Shown: positions 24,975-33,550, counted from the stretch's first letter. The stretch: 64,000 nt of DNA from UBA5018 sp947463165 (GCA_943371245.1 CALRTY020000006.1:1-64000); one strand, 5' to 3'. Numbers and translations are program-made. Notes: generated by a model from the letters alone, not told the origin.

Positions 24975-25328
24975 CTAACCCACCACTCTGTTAACCAGAA
25001 TAGATGTTATTCTACCCAGTGGGTTGGCGCTCCTCTGATAGTCTTCCCTGAGGGCATACACAGGTTCGTTTCCTTCTGTCTCAATATTTGAAGCTCGCAC
25101 AAAGTGATTGTCAGATTCGAGCATCTTTGTCACTGCATCTTCTGGCATATGTATCTGTTCAGATATGACACGAGGAGTAAACCAAATGGTCTCAGGGGAG
25201 AATCTTGGCGCCATTCTCCTACCTCTTCTGGTGCTCCAAGAAATTTTTGGTCGTGGTGATGCCCTCTTCGCTGCCTCAACAACTCTAGAAACTTGGCTAA
25301 AGCTGTCTTTTTTGGGTGATGCTGTCAT
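24975..25328 (-). CDS. Hypothetical basic protein
   Basis: A 117-residue protein, strongly basic in its first 45 residues (AAKRASPRPKISWSTRRGRR), then a more structured part with RVISEQIHMPEDAVTKMLES and ALREDYQRSANPLG. The middle resembles a winged-helix or MarR-like arrangement only vaguely. It precedes the small membrane protein in a two-gene unit at the edge of the accessory region. No function assigned. Confidence 0.6.
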   Translation of the reverse strand: MTASPKKDSFSQVSRVVEAAKRASPRPKISWSTRRGRRMAPRFSPETIWFTPRVISEQIHMPEDAVTKMLESDNHFVRASNIETEGNEPVYALREDYQRSANPLGRITSILVNRVVG

Positions 25329-25354
25329 TCCGTTGCACTCCCTCTTATTTTGAA

Positions 25355-26518
25355 TTAATTATAACCCGACGGGTCAAGCAGATCGGACGCCTGGCCCATC
25401 AACGCCATCATCCTCCCTGGCGCCACCCCCAGCCCCAGCGCCCGAGGCGCCTCCAGCACCAGCGCCCCCCCGCTGGGGGGTTGCAGCTCCAGGCGCCAGG
25501 CCTGCAGTTGGTAGCCGCCGTCGCCGGGGCGGGCCGCTGGGGCCGCCTGGCCGCCTGGCCCGTAGAGGGGATCGCCCCATAAAGGAGCCCCTACAGCTGC
25601 GCAGTGGATGCGAATTTGATGGGGCCGGCCGCTGGCGATCGCCACCTGCACCAGGTCTGCCTGGGGGGAGCATTCCAACAGGGTGAGGCTACTGCTGGCG
25701 GCTAAATCGCCGGGCTGGGAACCAGCGGCGGCACACCAGATCTGGCCCAGCTGCGGATGTTCACGGCGGCCGATGGCGGTATTGATTAGCAGCGTTTCCC
25801 CCGGCACCAGCGGTAGCGCCCCCGGCACCACCAGGGCGCGATAGAGCTTGCGGCAGCCGCCCACATCTCCCACCGCCGCTGCCCCAGAACCGGCACCGGC
25901 CAGCCCGGCCGCCGTGCTCTCCCGCAGGCTGGCGCTCAGCCAGGCCCGGGTCTGGGGTTGCCGGGCACACACCAACAACCCGCTCGTGTAGCGCCCCAGC
26001 CGGTGCACCGGCCGGGGGATGGCGGCGCCGGCTCCCCGATGGCGCCGCTCCAACAGCCGCAGCAGCGTGTGCTCCAACCAGCCGCCCGCCGGCAACACCG
26101 GCAGGCCGGCCGGCTTGTCGATCACCTGCAGGTCGCCGTCGTCGTACACCACCTGGAAATCGGCCGGCACGGCCCCCTCCAGCCAGGGGGGCCGCCGCCA
26201 GATCAGCCGATCGCCGCTGGCCAGGGGCGCATCCAGCAGCAGCGGCTGGCCATTGCGCCAGATCTCGCCGGCCGCCAGGCGCGCCTGCCAGCAAGCCCGG
26301 TTGGAATGGCGATGGCGGGCGGCATAGAAAACACTGGCCTGCAAGCCCGCCAGGGGGGGCTCCACCCGGTCGCGGTAGCTCCAGCCATGGTTTACAGCCG
26401 CCGGTAACCAGCCTTCTGGGCAAGCCTCTAGCCCGCCATCTCTGCCTGGCCCGCCTTCTGACCCGCCATCAGCTGGGGCGGAGTTGGCCGGGCTATCCAT
26501 CGCCGCCGGCATCGCCAT
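25355..26518 (-). CDS. RluA-family pseudouridine synthase with altered catalytic motif
   Basis: A protein of up to 387 residues with the RluA fold: DDGDLQVIDKPAGLPVLP (residues about 125-142), PRPVHRLGRYTSGLLVCAR (about 168-186), and the C-terminal ASGRPHQIRIHCAAVGAP and GDPLYG. In the family the motif is HRLDxxTSGLL with the Asp as catalytic nucleophile; here the position is Gly (codon GGG). The other motifs are intact. I recall related HRLGR proteins in cyanobacteria and plants, so this may be a conserved subfamily rather than damage. The first 30 residues are low complexity and the start may lie downstream. Confidence 0.8.
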   Translation of the reverse strand: MAMPAAMDSPANSAPADGGSEGGPGRDGGLEACPEGWLPAAVNHGWSYRDRVEPPLAGLQASVFYAARHRHSNRACWQARLAAGEIWRNGQPLLLDAPLASGDRLIWRRPPWLEGAVPADFQVVYDDGDLQVIDKPAGLPVLPAGGWLEHTLLRLLERRHRGAGAAIPRPVHRLGRYTSGLLVCARQPQTRAWLSASLRESTAAGLAGAGSGAAAVGDVGGCRKLYRALVVPGALPLVPGETLLINTAIGRREHPQLGQIWCAAAGSQPGDLAASSSLTLLECSPQADLVQVAIASGRPHQIRIHCAAVGAPLWGDPLYGPGGQAAPAARPGDGGYQLQAWRLELQPPSGGALVLEAPRALGLGVAPGRMMALMGQASDLLDPSGYN

Positions 26519-26568
26519 CGCCGTCGCCTCCCCAGGGCCTGCTCAACGTTTCAATCCACCAGGCCGCT

Positions 26569-27411
26569 TCAATCCACCAGGCCGCGCTCCAGGGCATAGC
26601 GCACCAGTTCGGTGCGGCTGGCGGTGCCGGTTTTGATGAACAGCCGGCTCACGTACTTCTCCACGTTGCGAATGGAGGTTTCCAGCCGCCGGGCGATCTC
26701 CTTATTCATCAACCCCTCCGCCACCAGCTGCAGCACGCTGGCCTCCCGCGGCGTGAAGCTGTGGTCGCTGGCCACAGGCGGTTTTTTGCTGCCGCCGCTG
26801 GCCAGCAGCGAGCGGATCTCGGTGATTTGCCGGGCCATCTGGCCGATGTCGGCATCCGCAAAGCGGGCCGCCTCCGCCAGCAACCGCTCCTGGCGCCGCA
26901 CCACGTTGTGAACCCGGGCCACCAGTTCGTCTGGATCAAAGGGCTTGGGGATGTAGTCGTCGCAGCCGGCCTGGAAGCCGGCGATCCGATCCGCCGTCAT
27001 CCCCTTGGCTGTCAGAAAAATCACCGGCGTGCCCCCCAGCCGCTCATCAGCCCGCAACTTGGCCAGCAGCCCGTAGCCATCACAGCGGGGCATCATCACG
27101 TCGCTGATCACCAGATCGGGCAGCAGCGCCTGGGCCGCCTGCCAGCCCTCCTCGCCGTCGTTGGCGGTGGTCACCTCCATGCCCTCGTCCTCCAGGTAGG
27201 CCTTCACGGCCGTGCGCAGACCCGGCTCGTCGTCCACCAGCAGCAGGCGCACCGGGGCCGGCTGGGGCGGCGCCTGCTCAGCGGCGCCGGGCTGATCAGC
27301 ACTGGCCTGATCCGCCGCCAAGGGATGGTCAGAGGTGGGGGCCGCCAGGCCGGCGGCAGTGGGGGCTGGGCTGGCCGGGGCCAGCGAATCGCCAGGTGCG
27401 CTGCTCATCAC
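26569..27411 (-). CDS. LuxR/NarL-type response regulator
   Basis: A 280-residue regulator. A Pro/Ala-rich N-terminal 50 residues is followed by a receiver domain: LLLVDDEPGLR with the acidic pair, LVISDVMMPRCDGYG with the phospho-acceptor Asp, VIFLTAKG, and the conserved Lys in YIPKPFDPDEL. A linker precedes a C-terminal LuxR helix-turn-helix (FTPREASVLQLVAEGLMNKE; SIRNVEKYVSRLFIKTG). It resembles the cyanobacterial Ycf29-like group, but that is from memory. No cognate kinase lies adjacent; the only kinase in the window is 32 kb away. Confidence 0.85.
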   Translation of the reverse strand: MMSSAPGDSLAPASPAPTAAGLAAPTSDHPLAADQASADQPGAAEQAPPQPAPVRLLLVDDEPGLRTAVKAYLEDEGMEVTTANDGEEGWQAAQALLPDLVISDVMMPRCDGYGLLAKLRADERLGGTPVIFLTAKGMTADRIAGFQAGCDDYIPKPFDPDELVARVHNVVRRQERLLAEAARFADADIGQMARQITEIRSLLASGGSKKPPVASDHSFTPREASVLQLVAEGLMNKEIARRLETSIRNVEKYVSRLFIKTGTASRTELVRYALERGLVD

Positions 27412-27454
27412 CCAACTTTAGGCAGCACGGCCGGGGCTCTCCCAGCGACAGCTC

Positions 27455-28129
27455 TCAGCGGCTGCGGGGCAGCACCTGCTCCGATTCCTGCAGATTGCCG
27501 CTGTAGCCCAGCCGGCGGGCCAGGGGCCCCAGGGTTGCCGGATCCTTGCCGGCCTGCTCGGGGAAACAGGTGGCCCACCACACCAGGTGATCGAGGCGGT
27601 TGGAGGGGTTGATCTGGCCGCCGGGATTGAGCGCCCGCAGGAAAAAGCGGCTGCCATCGCTGGTTACCCGCATCGGTTCGGCCGGGCTGCAGCGAATCGA
27701 CTCGCCCCGCACCACCACATTGTTGGGCTGCTCGTCCCACAGCTTCACCCGCCAGAGGCCCGGCTGCTGGGGATCGGCCTGGATGTCGTAGATCCCCAGG
27801 GCCTGGATACCACCTGCCACCTGGCGCTGGCGCAGCAACACCAAACCCTTGGGCCGTGAGTCCTGGGGATTGCCCGGCCCGCCATCCTGCGCCCGGGCCG
27901 GGGCCAGGGGGCCCGCCAGCAGCATGGCGGCCAGCAGCCACCGGCAGGCGCCCAGCAAAGCTGCCTGGGGGGTGGCCTGGCTGGGGCGATCAGCCCTCTG
28001 GCTATGGAACGCCAAGGAGAAATCCAAAAGACTCGAGGCTGAAGGGCTAAGGGGGCCAGGCGGCAAAAAAATCTCCAGCAGCTGGTCCTGGCCAACCCTA
28101 TTCAGCTCAGCTGAATCCAACCCCGCCAA
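27455..28129 (-). CDS. Secreted hypothetical protein
   Basis: Up to 224 residues. A hydrophobic stretch (WLLAAMLLAGPLAPARAQ) at about residues 64-81 looks like a signal peptide with an Ala-x-Ala cleavage site, so the real start is probably 40-60 residues downstream of 28129. The mature part has LGIYDIQADPQQPGLWRVKL and several strands with two Cys (IRCSP; WATCFPE) that could form a disulfide. It is divergent from the cysteine desulfurase gene, 14 bases away if the long start is used. Family unknown. Confidence 0.6.
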   Translation of the reverse strand: MAGLDSAELNRVGQDQLLEIFLPPGPLSPSASSLLDFSLAFHSQRADRPSQATPQAALLGACRWLLAAMLLAGPLAPARAQDGGPGNPQDSRPKGLVLLRQRQVAGGIQALGIYDIQADPQQPGLWRVKLWDEQPNNVVVRGESIRCSPAEPMRVTSDGSRFFLRALNPGGQINPSNRLDHLVWWATCFPEQAGKDPATLGPLARRLGYSGNLQESEQVLPRSR

Positions 28130-28143
28130 TTCAGCATGGAACC

Positions 28144-29280
28144 ATGCTGATCTATTTCGACCACCACGCCACCACCCCCTGCGATCCGGCCGTGGTGGCG
28201 GCGATGGCCCCCTGGTGGAGCGACCAATTCGCCAACCCCGCCAGCCGCCAATACCGTCCGGGCCTGGCGGCGGCGGCGGCGGTGGAGCGGGCCCGGGGCC
28301 GCGTCGCCCAGCTGCTGGGGGCTGGCGGCGCCCAGGTGGTATTCACCAGCGGCGCCACGGAAGCCAACAACCTCGCCATCAAAGGCGTGGCGGAAGCGGC
28401 CCTGGCGGCCGGCGGCAGGCGACGGCGGCTGGTGAGCCTGGCAACTGAACATCGGGCCGTGCTGGATCCGCTGCGCTACCTGGAGCGCCATGGCTTTCCG
28501 CTCACCCTGCTGCCCGTACAAGCCGACGGTCTGCCGGATCCAGCCCAGCTGGAGGCGGCCCTGGGGCCCGATGTGCTGCTGCTCAGCGCCATGGCCGCCA
28601 ATAACGAGATCGGCGTGCTGGCGCCCCTGGCCCCGATCGCCCAGCTCTGCCGCCACCGGGGCGTGCTGTTCCACTGCGACGCCGCCCAGGCCGCCGGCCA
28701 CATCCCCCTGGCCATGGAGCAGCTGGGCATCGATCTACTCAGCCTCAGCGGCCACAAGTGCTACGGCCCCAAGGGCATCGGCGCCCTGCTGATTCGCCCG
28801 GGGGTAACGGTGGCCACCCAACAGCACGGCGGCGGCCAGGAGCAGGGGCTGCGGGCCGGCACCCTGGCCGTACCGCTGATCGTGGGGCTGGCGGCAGCCC
28901 TGGAGGGGGCCGTAGCCGATCGAGAGCGGCGATCCGAGCGCCTGGGACGGCTGCGCGATCAGCTCTGGCAGGCCCTGGAGGCCCTGGGCCAGGTGCGGCT
29001 CAACGGCGCCCTGGCCCCCCGGCTGCCCCACAACCTCAATGTCTGCGTGGGTGGGGTGGACGGCGCGGCGCTGCACCGGCGCCTGCGCCAGCGCCTGGCG
29101 GTGAGCAGCGGTTCGGCCTGCAGCCAGGGCAATCCTTCCCATGTGCTGGCGGCCCTGGGCCGCAGCCGCCAGGAGGCCAGCGCTTCGATTCGCTTTGGGC
29201 TGGGGCGCGGCACCAGCGCAGCCGAAATTGAACTGGCCATCGCGGCGGTGGCCGAGGCAGTTGCCCAGGAGCGCCACTGA
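28144..29280 (+). CDS. Cysteine desulfurase (NifS/IscS-type, class V aminotransferase)
   Basis: A 378-residue PLP enzyme. YFDHHATTPCDPAV opens the protein, GATEANNLAIKG holds the cofactor phosphate, HCDAAQAAGHIPL contributes the PLP-stacking region, SLSGHKCYGPKGIGALL has the Schiff-base lysine, and SSGSACSQGNPSHVL holds the catalytic cysteine. It transfers sulfur from cysteine to Fe-S cluster assembly or tRNA thiolation. It lies upstream of a short tandem repeat array and convergent to rsmH. Confidence 0.92.
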   Translation: MLIYFDHHATTPCDPAVVAAMAPWWSDQFANPASRQYRPGLAAAAAVERARGRVAQLLGAGGAQVVFTSGATEANNLAIKGVAEAALAAGGRRRRLVSLATEHRAVLDPLRYLERHGFPLTLLPVQADGLPDPAQLEAALGPDVLLLSAMAANNEIGVLAPLAPIAQLCRHRGVLFHCDAAQAAGHIPLAMEQLGIDLLSLSGHKCYGPKGIGALLIRPGVTVATQQHGGGQEQGLRAGTLAVPLIVGLAAALEGAVADRERRSERLGRLRDQLWQALEALGQVRLNGALAPRLPHNLNVCVGGVDGAALHRRLRQRLAVSSGSACSQGNPSHVLAALGRSRQEASASIRFGLGRGTSAAEIELAIAAVAEAVAQERH

Positions 29281-29402
29281 TTAGCGCAGCTGATCAAACG
29301 CAGCTGATTAGCGCAGCTGAACAAACGCAGCTCATCAAGCGCAGCTGATCAAACGCAGCTGATTAGCGCGGCTGATCAAACGCCAGTGATCAAGCGCAGC
29401 TG
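29278..29402. repeat. Intergenic tandem repeat, about 14-base unit
   Basis: About nine degenerate copies of CGCAGCTGATCAAA or CGCAGCTGATTAG lie head to tail between the cysteine desulfurase and rsmH stops. Units carry the palindrome CAGCTG and often TGATCA. It may act as a bidirectional transcription end or be a slippage-prone spacer. Confidence 0.8.
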
Positions 29403-29408
29403 CGGCGT

Positions 29409-30314
29409 TCAGAGCCGACGGCGGGCCAGGCGCAACTTGGCACTGCGGCTGCGGGGATTTGCCTCCTGCTCCTGCTCGGAGGCCACCAGGGGCTTGCGGC
29501 TGAGGCGCTCCAGCCGCTCATCGCTCAAAAAGGCGTTTTTAACGCGGCGATCCTCCAGGGAGTGGAAGCTGATCACCCCGAACAGCCCGCCCGGCACCAA
29601 CCAATCCGGCGCCTGCAGCAGCAGCCGATCCAGGGCCCCCAATTCGTCGTTCACAGCGATGCGCAGGGCCTGGAAGCTGCGGGTGGCTGGATGGATGCGG
29701 CCGTGGCGGGCCTTGGGGGGGTAGCAACCGGCCACGGCATAGGCCAGCTCGGCGGTGCCCCGGCCGGAATCCCGCCAGGGGCCCTCCTGCTTGATCCGCC
29801 GGGCGATGCGCCGCGACAGCCGCTCCTCTCCGTACGCATAAATCAGATCGGCCAGCTCCGCTTCCGGCAGGCGATCGATCAGCTCGGCGGCGGTCTCCCC
29901 CCGCTCCACATCCATGCGCATGTCCAGGGGGCCATCGCCGCGAAAACTGAAGCCGCGCGCCGCCACATCCAGCTGGGGGCTGCTCACCCCCAGGTCGGCC
30001 AGCACCGCCAAAACCGGCTCCGGCGGCCTGTAGGCGGCGAAGTTGCTGGCCACGATCCGCAGCCGCTCCCCGTAGGGGGCCAGGTGTTCGGCGGCGGCGG
30101 CCCGGGCGCTGGCGTCCTGGTCGAGGCCAATCAGCCGCAGCTGGGGGTGGGCCTGCAGCAGCAGGGCGCTATGGCCGCCGCCCCCCAGGGTGCAGTCGAG
30201 CAGCAGGCCGCCCTGGGGCCGCTGCGCCAGTAGCTCCGCCAGCGGCGAGAAGCTGGCCAGCACCGCGTCGGCCAACACCGGCAGGTGCTCAAAACAGGAA
30301 GCCATATTTGGCAT
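29409..30314 (-). CDS. rsmH: 16S rRNA (cytosine(1402)-N(4))-methyltransferase
   Basis: A 301-residue MraW-family enzyme. HLPVLADAVL at the N-terminus, the SAM motif LLDCTLGGGGHSALLL, LADLGVSSPQLDVAARGFSF, MRMDVERGETAAELI and the C-terminal FHSLEDRRVKNAF all match. Starting at ATG 30314 (MPNMASCFEHLPV) gives the normal length; the open frame continues upstream only as the complement of ndhH. It methylates 16S rRNA at position C1402. It is divergent from ndhH with 51 bases between the starts. Confidence 0.93.
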   Translation of the reverse strand: MPNMASCFEHLPVLADAVLASFSPLAELLAQRPQGGLLLDCTLGGGGHSALLLQAHPQLRLIGLDQDASARAAAAEHLAPYGERLRIVASNFAAYRPPEPVLAVLADLGVSSPQLDVAARGFSFRGDGPLDMRMDVERGETAAELIDRLPEAELADLIYAYGEERLSRRIARRIKQEGPWRDSGRGTAELAYAVAGCYPPKARHGRIHPATRSFQALRIAVNDELGALDRLLLQAPDWLVPGGLFGVISFHSLEDRRVKNAFLSDERLERLSRKPLVASEQEQEANPRSRSAKLRLARRRL

Positions 30315-30365
30315 GCTCTCCTTCCTAAGATCCCGCCAGCTCATCCCTTCCCCCCCCACGGCCCC

Positions 30366-31550
30366 ATGACGCAGCTGGAGACGCGCACGGAGCCGATGGT
30401 GGTCAACTTCGGGCCCCATCACCCCTCTATGCACGGGGTGTTGCGGCTGGTGGTGACCCTCGACGGAGAAGACGTGGTGGACTGCGAGCCGGTGATCGGC
30501 TACCTGCACCGCGGCATGGAGAAGATCGCCGAAAACCGCACGAACGTGATGTTCGTGCCCTACGTGAGCCGCATGGACTACGCGGCGGGCATGTTCTACG
30601 AGGCGATCGTGGTCAATGCGCCGGAGCGCCTCGCCAACGTGACGGTGCCCAAACGCGCCAGCTACATCCGGGTGCTGATGCTGGAGCTGAACCGCATCGC
30701 CAACCACCTGCTCTGGCTTGGTCCCTTCCTGGCGGACGTGGGCGCCCAGACACCCTTTTTCTATATCTTCCGCGAACGGGAGATGATCTATGACCTCTGG
30801 GAAGCAGCCACCGGCCAGCGCTTGATCAATAACAACTACTTCCGGATTGGTGGTGTAGCGGCCGATCTGCCCTATGGCTGGCTGGAAAAATGTCTCGACT
30901 TCTGCGATTGGTTTGGCCCGAAAATCGATGAATACGAAAAACTGATCACCAATAATCCAATCTTCCGCCGCCGCATTGAGGGGCTGGGGGTGGTGACTCG
31001 CGAGCAGGCGATCAACTGGAGCCTTTCTGGCCCAATGCTGCGCGCCTCCGGCGTGCCCTGGGACCTGCGCAAAGTTGACCACTACGAGTGCTACGACGAC
31101 TTCGACTGGGATGTGGCCTGGGAGAAAGAGGGCGACTGCTTCGCTCGCTATCGGGTGCGCGTCAGCGAGATGCGCCAATCGCTAAAAATCCTGCGCCAGG
31201 CCTGCGCCATGATCCCCGGCGGAGCCACCGAAAATCTGGAAGCCCAGCGAATGGCCCAGGGCAAGAAGAGCGAGTGGTATGGCTTCGACTATCAGTACGT
31301 AGCCAAGAAAGTAGCCCCCACCTTCAAAATTCCCTCCGGCGAGCTCTACACCCGCCTCGAATCGGGCAAGGGCGAAATCGGCATCTTCATCCAGGGCAAC
31401 GATGACGTCACCCCCTGGCGCTTCAAAATTCGCGCCGCCGATCAAAACAATCTGCAAATCTTGCCCCACATCCTCAAGGGGGCAAAAGTGGCCGACATCA
31501 TGGCGATTCTCGGCTCAATCGACGTGATCATGGGCTCGGTGGATCGCTGA
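30366..31550 (+). CDS. ndhH: NAD(P)H-quinone oxidoreductase subunit H
   Basis: A 394-residue protein, exactly the usual length. MVVNFGPHHPSMHGVLRL, CEPVIGYLHRGMEKIAE and MDYAAGMFYEAIVVN are the quinone-cavity and hydrogenase-derived signatures of the 49 kDa subunit; IPGGATENLEAQRM and the C-terminal GSIDVIMGSVDR follow. It is part of the hydrophilic arm of the thylakoid NDH-1 complex in cyclic electron flow and respiration. As usual in picocyanobacteria it is not clustered with other ndh genes. The DUF2752 gene follows closely. Confidence 0.95.
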   Translation: MTQLETRTEPMVVNFGPHHPSMHGVLRLVVTLDGEDVVDCEPVIGYLHRGMEKIAENRTNVMFVPYVSRMDYAAGMFYEAIVVNAPERLANVTVPKRASYIRVLMLELNRIANHLLWLGPFLADVGAQTPFFYIFREREMIYDLWEAATGQRLINNNYFRIGGVAADLPYGWLEKCLDFCDWFGPKIDEYEKLITNNPIFRRRIEGLGVVTREQAINWSLSGPMLRASGVPWDLRKVDHYECYDDFDWDVAWEKEGDCFARYRVRVSEMRQSLKILRQACAMIPGGATENLEAQRMAQGKKSEWYGFDYQYVAKKVAPTFKIPSGELYTRLESGKGEIGIFIQGNDDVTPWRFKIRAADQNNLQILPHILKGAKVADIMAILGSIDVIMGSVDR

Positions 31551-31560
31551 TCGGCGCCCC

Positions 31561-31998
31561 CTGAATCGCCTGCTTGCCAAACTGCGGCGCTCGGCCCATC
31601 TGCTGCCGGCTGGCCTCACCGCCTACCTGTGGCTGAAGGGCGGCTATCCAGAGTTACCTGGCTTCAGCTGTCCGCTGCGGGCGCTCACCGGCATCCCCTG
31701 CCCCAGCTGCTTCCTCACCCGCGCCACCTGCGCCAGCCTGCGGGGGGATTTCAGCAGCGCCCTGCAGCTGCACGCCTTTGGGCCGCTGCTGGCTGCAGGG
31801 CTGGTGATCTGGTCGCTGGCGGCAATGCGGCGGCGGCGGCTGGGGCTAACGGGGATTAAGCCTTGGCATTTAGCCGCCACCGCCCTGGCCCTAGGGGTCT
31901 ACTGGGCGATGCGGCTGGTGTTCAGCTATGGCCTGGGCCTGGGCGGCTTGCTGGCATTTCCCGCTTTTATTGCTTTGCCGGCCTTTGCCACTGGATAG
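31561..31998 (+). CDS. DUF2752 family membrane protein with non-standard start
   Basis: A protein of about 145 residues with CPLRALTGIPCPSCFLTRA near residue 38, the CPxxxxTGxPCPxCGxTR hallmark of DUF2752 (here the usual Gly is Phe). Two hydrophobic segments follow (FGPLLAAGLVIWSLAAM; GLLAFPAFIALPAF). The frame is open from a TGA inside ndhH but contains no ATG, GTG or TTG before the family motif; CTG at 31561, ten bases after the ndhH stop, is the best start. The first conventional start is GTG 31804, after the hallmark. Function unknown. Confidence 0.65.
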   Translation: MNRLLAKLRRSAHLLPAGLTAYLWLKGGYPELPGFSCPLRALTGIPCPSCFLTRATCASLRGDFSSALQLHAFGPLLAAGLVIWSLAAMRRRRLGLTGIKPWHLAATALALGVYWAMRLVFSYGLGLGGLLAFPAFIALPAFATG

Positions 31999-32203
31999 GG
32001 ATCTGGGCAACTTGCCAGGAAATTAAACCCGGGGAAGCGAAGTCAAAACCTTGGGGAGGCTGGAAAACATAATCCACCAGGTGGGGCAGCTTAAGGGCAC
32101 CTCTACAATTTCAAATCTCACCCGCCTCATGAACTAATAATCCTTGGGGCATCTTGCCGATCCACGGCTTTGGCAGCCAAACGGGCAATTTTTCGAGGCG
32201 CCC

Positions 32204-32884
32204 CTAAGAGAGAACACCCTTATGGTAAGCGGCATTCTGGATATAGAAGCAATATACAGGTACGGCCAAGAAAGCCCCCAGGCCACAGGTAACAAAAGCA
32301 ACCACTAACACCAACAGACCTCCCAGGCCCTGGATACCCACAAACTCCCAGCCTTTTTGTGAACCATAAACAGCCCGGAACGAAGCTTGCAGGGCATGAA
32401 AGATCGGAGCATCAGTATTGAACACCTTATTCACATACACCGGTGACACCAGCGCCACGGCGAGGCCGGGCAGAACGCAAAGCAAGGTACCAATGATTAC
32501 AGCGCTCGAGAACAGCACACCTGCTAACACATAGCGCCAGGGGCGCCGGAATAGGCCCCGAAAAGCCGCCTCCAGGGTGATTGTCTCGCCAGTGTTGTAG
32601 TACATGGCGGGCACTGCCACGAACAGCACCCCCACCAGGTTTGAGAAGATCGCGAAAGGCAGCTGACCCAACTGACCCACCAGGACCGCAGCTGTGATCG
32701 AAGCCTCACTGCTGCCATTGGTCAAGCCGAAACCAACAAGGGTAATTAGCAGGTAGATCAGAAAACCAGCCCCACTGATCACCACGGTGGCCACCCAAAT
32801 CAGCAGGATCGCTGGTAAGTGGAGGAGAAATGCCTCCCAGGCCCGGCTGAGGCTGGGCTTTTCGTAGGCGGCGGGACAGGCCAA
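32204..32884 (-). CDS. Integral membrane protein, YciC/DUF975-like
   Basis: A protein of 226 residues if started at TTG 32884. It has about five to six membrane spans: LPAILLIWVATVVISGAGFL, TAAVLVGQLGQLPFAIFSNL, YVLAGVLFSSAVIIGTLLCV and LGGLLVLVVAFVTCGLGAFL. A central amphipathic loop reads TLEAAFRGLFRRPWRY. The arrangement resembles YciC-like or glycerophosphoryl-phosphodiesterase membrane domains. Codons upstream of the TTG would run into the thioesterase gene on the other strand. Function unknown. Confidence 0.65.
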   Translation of the reverse strand: MACPAAYEKPSLSRAWEAFLLHLPAILLIWVATVVISGAGFLIYLLITLVGFGLTNGSSEASITAAVLVGQLGQLPFAIFSNLVGVLFVAVPAMYYNTGETITLEAAFRGLFRRPWRYVLAGVLFSSAVIIGTLLCVLPGLAVALVSPVYVNKVFNTDAPIFHALQASFRAVYGSQKGWEFVGIQGLGGLLVLVVAFVTCGLGAFLAVPVYCFYIQNAAYHKGVLS

Positions 32885-32963
32885 GGCATAGTTGCAATTC
32901 AGCCGGAATGTAGGTGCGCCAGGGGCCTGGCACAAGCACAGGCCCCTGGCGGTGGGTGGCAAC

Positions 32964-33422
32964 ATGGCCGGCATGGACCCCACCAGCTGGCTGCAGCTCT
33001 GCCGCAAGGTGCGCTTCGGCGACACGGACGCCGCCGGCGTGATGCACTTCCACCAGCTGCTGCGCTGGTGCCACGAGGCCTATGAGGAGAGCCTGGAACG
33101 CTTCGGCATCGCCGCTGATGAACTGTTTCCCACCCCCGCCAAAACGCCTCCCATCGCCCTGCCGATCGTCCACTGCCGCGCCGATTTCCGCCGGCCCCTG
33201 GTCTGTGGCGATCCCCTGGCGATCCAACTGGAACCCCAACGAATCGATCCTGGCTGCTTCCAAATTCGCTACCTATTCCGCTCAGCCAACCAAGAGGTGG
33301 CCGAAGGCTTAAGCCGCCACCTGGCCATAGAAGTGGCCAGCCGGCGCCGCTGCGCCCTGCCGGAGCCGATCGCTCGCTGGCTGGAGGCCTCCAGCCTCGG
33401 CGGCGGGCCGCGGCCGCTTTAA
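32964..33422 (+). CDS. 1,4-dihydroxy-2-naphthoyl-CoA thioesterase-like hotdog protein
   Basis: A 152-residue hotdog-fold thioesterase. RFGDTDAAGVMHFHQLLRWC (residues about 16-35) is the 4-hydroxybenzoyl-CoA thioesterase-type active site with the catalytic Asp, and HEAYEESLERFGI follows on the long helix. PIVHCRADFRRPLVCGDPL is the second conserved strand pair. In cyanobacteria this family (MenI, Slr0204 type) releases DHNA from its CoA ester in phylloquinone synthesis. The ATG at 32964 is chosen; ATG 32973 is also possible. Confidence 0.85.
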   Translation: MAGMDPTSWLQLCRKVRFGDTDAAGVMHFHQLLRWCHEAYEESLERFGIAADELFPTPAKTPPIALPIVHCRADFRRPLVCGDPLAIQLEPQRIDPGCFQIRYLFRSANQEVAEGLSRHLAIEVASRRRCALPEPIARWLEASSLGGGPRPL

Positions 33423-33463
33423 TTTGGCACCCTGAATGCTGGCGTCTGGAGATAACTGCCACC

Positions 33464-33550
33464 TAGAAACAGCTGTCTCGCGGAAACAGCCGTTGCGTGG
33501 AAACAGCTGTTGTGTGGAAACAGCCGTCGCGTGGAAACAGCCGTCCAGAT
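33464..33550. repeat. Tandem repeat of a 17-base unit, five copies
   Basis: Five adjacent copies of a unit close to GTGGAAACAGCYGTYGC are visible: AGAAACAGCTGTCTC, GGAAACAGCCGTTGC, GGAAACAGCTGTTGT, GGAAACAGCCGTCGC and GGAAACAGCCGTCCA. The constant core GGAAACAGCYGT includes a near-palindromic ACAGCTGT. It lies 42 bases after the thioesterase stop at the edge of a gene-poor block. Confidence 0.85.

Noticed and set aside
1..25350. Prophage or transposon island
   Set aside because: No phage structural genes, transposases or terminal inverted repeats are seen; the only recombinase relics resemble integron integrases.
29278..29402. CRISPR array
   Set aside because: The units are adjacent and degenerate with no unique spacers, and no cas genes exist in the window. 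The same holds for 33464-33550 and 59056-59129.
29409..31178. A 589-codon minus-strand frame that covers rsmH and most of ndhH
   Set aside because: Only the first 301 codons back from the stop are rsmH; the rest is the exact complement of ndhH and shows reverse-complement codon composition, not a fusion protein.
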